Source of the DNA: Salinarimonas chemoclinalis
GTDB taxonomy: Bacteria > Pseudomonadota > Alphaproteobacteria > Rhizobiales > Beijerinckiaceae
Assembly (NCBI RefSeq): GCF_041514305.1
Contig: NZ_JBGMWH010000008.1
Span: 1-64,000 of the forward strand
Direction: 5' to 3'
Length of the DNA stretch: 64,000 nt
Shown here one piece after another: positions 61,324 to 64,000 of the stretch. Each line of letters opens with the position of its first letter. Position 1 is the first letter of the stretch. The translations under genes were made by a program, and so were the position numbers. The notes below the pieces were generated by a model, which saw only the letters and a program-made list of their open reading frames with translations, was not told the origin of the DNA and made no database searches.

Positions 61324-62388
61324 TCACCCGGCCTCCAGCGCCGCGAGCAGCCGGGCGAGATCGGCCGGCGGCGGGCTCTCGAACCGCAGGGTCTCGCCCG
61401 TGCGCGGATGCGCGAAGCCGAGCACCGCGGCGTGGAGCGCCTGGCGGTCGAGCGCCGCCAGGGCCGCGCGGGCCGCCTCGGAGAGCCGCGCGGCCTTGGT
61501 GCGGAAGCCCGCGCCGTAGAGCGCGTCGCCGAGCAGCGGGTGGCCCGCATGCGCCATGTGGACGCGGATCTGGTGCGTGCGGCCGGTCTCCAGCGCGCAG
61601 CGCACCCGCGCGGCGACCGGCGTCCCGTCGGCGCCGGCATGGGTCTCCTCGACCTCCCAGTGGGTGATCGCCTCGCGACCCTTCGCGGCGGGGACGACCG
61701 CCATCTTCTCGCGGTTGATCGTGCTGCGCCCGATCGGCGCGTCGACCGTCCCGTGGGGCCTCCCCGGCGCGCCCCAGACGAGCGCGACGTACTCGCGCTC
61801 GAGCGGACCGGTGCGGCCGTGGTCGGCGAACTGTGCGGCGAGCGCCTTGTGCGCGGCGTCGTTCTTGGCCACGACGAGGAGGCCCGACGTGTCCTTGTCG
61901 AGCCGGTGCACGATGCCCGGGCGCCGCACGCCGCCGATGCCGGACAGGCTCTCCCCGCAATGGGCGAGGAGCGCGTTGACGAGCGTGCCGGTCTCGTGGC
62001 CCGCGGCGGGATGCACGACGAGGCCGGCGGGCTTGTCGAGGACGACGAGGTCGTCGTCCTCGTGGACGATCGAGAGCGGGATCGCCTCCGGCTCGGGCTG
62101 CGCGGGCAGCGGCGGGGGGACGACGAGGGCGAGCGTCGCGCCCTCCGCCACCTTGGCGGAGGCGCTCGCCGCGGGCCGGCCGTCGAGGCTGGCGGCACCG
62201 GCGCGGATCAGGTCCTGCACCCGCGCCCGCGAGAGATCGGGAAAGGCGCGCGCGAGCACCCGGTCGAGCCGCTCGGGCGGGCCCTCGTGGGTGTGCGCGC
62301 GCCGCTCCTCGCCGGCCGGGGCGCCCCCGCCCGCGACGTCCTCCACGATCTCCCCGTTCTCCACGATCTCGATGTCGTCCTGAACCAA
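61324..62388 (-). CDS. rluD: RluD-type pseudouridine synthase
   Basis: 354-residue RluA/RluD-family enzyme that converts uridines of 23S rRNA to pseudouridine. It has an N-terminal S4-like RNA-binding domain (about residues 38-95; RLDRVLARAFPDLSRARVQD) and the catalytic domain with the active Asp in GIVHRLDKDTSGLLVVAK, plus RTHQIRVHMAHAGHPLLGD. The first 30 residues are an acidic extension. Which rRNA positions it modifies is inferred from RluD-like architecture. Confidence 0.9.
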   Translation of the reverse strand: MVQDDIEIVENGEIVEDVAGGGAPAGEERRAHTHEGPPERLDRVLARAFPDLSRARVQDLIRAGAASLDGRPAASASAKVAEGATLALVVPPPLPAQPEPEAIPLSIVHEDDDLVVLDKPAGLVVHPAAGHETGTLVNALLAHCGESLSGIGGVRRPGIVHRLDKDTSGLLVVAKNDAAHKALAAQFADHGRTGPLEREYVALVWGAPGRPHGTVDAPIGRSTINREKMAVVPAAKGREAITHWEVEETHAGADGTPVAARVRCALETGRTHQIRVHMAHAGHPLLGDALYGAGFRTKAARLSEAARAALAALDRQALHAAVLGFAHPRTGETLRFESPPPADLARLLAALEAG

Positions 62389-62495
62389 GCGTCCTCGCCT
62401 TCCGGACCGGCGGCCCGAGATTTTTCGAAATTTTCGCCGCGGGGGACTTGTGCCGCCCGCGGGGCCTGGATATACGAACGACCTCGCGCCGGCCA

Positions 62496-62571
62496 GCTCC
62501 CTTCGTCTAGTGGCCCAGGACGTCGCCCTCTCACGGCGAAAACAGGGGTTCGAGTCCCCTAGGGAGCGCCA
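62496..62571 (+). tRNA. tRNA-Glu (anticodon CTC)
   Basis: 76-base tRNA with acceptor arms GCTCCCT / AGGGAGC, anticodon stem TCGCC / GGCGA, anticodon CTC at 62530-62532, T-arm CAGGGGTTCGAGTCCCCT and an encoded GCCA 3' end. It reads GAG codons, which dominate in this GC-rich genome. Confidence 0.97.
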
Positions 62572-62626
62572 CGGCGGCGAGGCGATCCTCCGGATTTCGG
62601 CACGAAATCACGTACCGCGAGCGTCG

Positions 62627-63514
62627 TCACAGCTCTCCCTTCAGGAAGTCCACGAAGGCGCTGACCCGCGGGATCGTCCGCCGGTTCGGCAGAACGAGCG
62701 CGGTGAGCGGCTTGGGGTCGTCGTCGTGCTCCCCCGCGAACAGTTCGATCAGGGCGCCCGTCGCCAGGGCCTCCTCGCCGAGGAAGTCGCCCAGCCGGAT
62801 GATGCCGACGCCTTCGATCGCCATCTGCAGGAGCACGTCGGCGCTGTCGGACGTGACCGGGCCGCTCACGACGACGTCCCGGCGCTCGCCGTTCAGCCGC
62901 ATGGGCCAGACCGCCTGCTCGGCGAAGCCGGAGAGCAGGAGGCAGGAATGGCGCGTGAGGTCGTCCGGCCGGCTCGGCCGACCGTGGGTCGCGCAATAGC
63001 GGGGGCTCGCGGCGATGATCCGCCGCACCGTGCCGAGGCGGACCGCGACGAGGTCGCTGTCGGTCGACGTCCCCACGCGGATCGTGACGTCCATCTGCTC
63101 CCGGATGGGGTCGATGCGACGGTCGCAGACCGAGACGTCCACCGTGATGCCCGGATGGGTCTCGAGGAACCGCGGCAGGAGACGCGTGAGCTTGTGGCGC
63201 GCGAAGGCGGTGCCGCAATTCACGCGCAGATGCCCGCGCGGCGTGCCGACCGCCAGCGACAGATCGCCCTCGATCGCCTCCTCGAGCGCCATGATCCTGC
63301 GGGCGTGAGAGAGGAAGATCTCGCCTTCGGGCGTCAGCGACAGCCTGCGCGTCGTGCGGTGGAGCAGCTTCACGCCGAGCCGCTCCTCCAGGCGGCTGAC
63401 CAGCTTGGAGACGGCGGACGCGGTGTAGCCGTACTCGTCCGCCACGGCCGCGAAGGAGCCGAGCGCGACGACGCGGACGAACAAGGAGATGCTCGGGACG
63501 AGGGACGTCTTCAT
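62627..63514 (-). CDS. LysR-family transcriptional regulator
   Basis: 295-residue LysR regulator: HTH in about residues 5-60 (FVRVVALGSFAAVADEYGYTASAVSKLVSRLEERLG in two adjacent segments) and a LysR substrate-binding domain. The ATG at 63514 has GGAAGAG upstream; an in-frame start 21 bases earlier is possible. It diverges from the MFS gene at the right edge over 254 bases that include an AT-rich patch (ATAACCAAAAATTG near 63610), a likely operator. The transporter is its probable target. Confidence 0.88.
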   Translation of the reverse strand: MKTSLVPSISLFVRVVALGSFAAVADEYGYTASAVSKLVSRLEERLGVKLLHRTTRRLSLTPEGEIFLSHARRIMALEEAIEGDLSLAVGTPRGHLRVNCGTAFARHKLTRLLPRFLETHPGITVDVSVCDRRIDPIREQMDVTIRVGTSTDSDLVAVRLGTVRRIIAASPRYCATHGRPSRPDDLTRHSCLLLSGFAEQAVWPMRLNGERRDVVVSGPVTSDSADVLLQMAIEGVGIIRLGDFLGEEALATGALIELFAGEHDDDPKPLTALVLPNRRTIPRVSAFVDFLKGEL

Positions 63515-63768
63515 GGCTGAGCTCTTCCGGCACACGGGTGCGGGCGAATGCGGACTTCAGGTGTGTCGTCGCGCGCCGCACGGGCGTCGACGATCGCCCG
63601 CGTGACCTCATAACCAAAAATTGCCGGCTTCGCAGCATCGGCCTCCGGAGGGGGCTCGGGCTCGAGACCCGCATTCCGGCGGGCGCGTCACGAAAGAACG
63701 TCCGCGCACGCGCTTTTTCGGTTCCGGTGCCCGCGCGAGGGAGATGCGACTGAGGAGCCGAGATCCCC

Positions 63769-64000
63769 ATGGCACCCGACCGACGCTCGATCGTGTTCCT
63801 GATGGCCGTCTTCGCGGCCGGATACCTGCTGTCGTCCCTGCTGCGCGGCATCACCGCCGCGCTCGCACCGTTCTTCGGGCGGGAATTCGGCGTCTCGCCG
63901 GCGGAGCTCGGGCTGCTGGCGGGGTCGTACTTCTTCTCCTTCGCACTCCTGCAGCTGCCCATGGGCATGTTCCTCGACCGCTGGGGCGTGCGCGCGGTGA
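63769..64000 (+). CDS. MFS transporter (5' end only)
   Basis: The first 77 residues are visible before the right edge: MAPDRRSIVFLMAVFAAGYL opens a first membrane helix, followed by a second helix and the MFS loop motif in MFLDRWGVRAV. GAGGAG lies about 14 bases upstream of the ATG. Substrate unknown; paired with the divergent LysR gene. Confidence 0.82.
   Translation, partial: MAPDRRSIVFLMAVFAAGYLLSSLLRGITAALAPFFGREFGVSPAELGLLAGSYFFSFALLQLPMGMFLDRWGVRAV

Overview
The window is very GC-rich chromosomal DNA from an alphaproteobacterium, most likely of the Hyphomicrobiales (Rhizobiales) and close to the Methylobacterium/Salinarimonas side. The evidence is the gene content: ctrA with a GANTC-rich promoter, chpT, an EipA (DUF1134) gene, the YbjN-proC pair, DUF1127 and DUF6468 genes, a hybrid CheA, and an alphaproteobacterial layout of flagellar genes. 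No insertion sequence, prophage or CRISPR array is visible.

Flagellar and cell-cycle genes form the core. At the left edge DUF6468-fliM-fliL run leftward and flgF-flgG-flgA-flgH run rightward from one shared control region that carries a perfect TTAA-N7-TTAA CtrA box. fliI-fliJ and ctrA diverge at 22.3-22.6 kb, motA-motB lie at 23.4-25.1 kb, a cheA-cheW-cheY-cheB-cheR operon lies at 39.6-45.4 kb, and chpT, the phosphotransferase that feeds CtrA, lies at 46.1 kb.

Two apparent specialised-metabolite loci lie between these blocks. At 7.8-12.6 kb a stand-alone carrier protein, an aaRS-like amino acid:carrier-protein ligase, an AurF-type diiron oxygenase, a MaoC-type dehydratase, a methyltransferase and an MFS exporter suggest oxidation of a carrier-bound amino acid. 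At 32.5-38.3 kb, inside a 14-kb accessory stretch between motA and the che operon, there is a tightly overlapping operon: an Ada-like AraC regulator, a PRMT-type methyltransferase, a haem-oxygenase-like diiron oxidase fused to a cupin, a Rieske protein, and two duplicated HSL-type hydrolases. The fused oxidase has the architecture and metal-ligand spacing I recall for SznF, the N-nitrosourea-forming enzyme of streptozotocin biosynthesis, and the PRMT-type enzyme matches its partner SznE. This is the most interesting system in the window. The same accessory stretch holds a single-chain type IIG/ISP restriction-modification enzyme, a Tat-exported tyrosinase, and a Dcm-Vsr pair.

Other regions: 14.4-17.9 kb has three exported proteins sharing GPPPLP motifs and GYF_2 domains; 18.1-20.4 kb has YbjN, proC and a GNAT acetyltransferase; 46.9-51.4 kb has envelope and cytochrome genes; 51.6-60.7 kb is a polysaccharide or oligosaccharide operon with three CgeB-like glycosyltransferases, a GT4 enzyme, three NAD-dependent epimerases and a B12-binding radical SAM protein; 61-64 kb has a small unknown gene, an RluD-type pseudouridine synthase, tRNA-Glu(CTC), a LysR regulator and the start of an MFS transporter.
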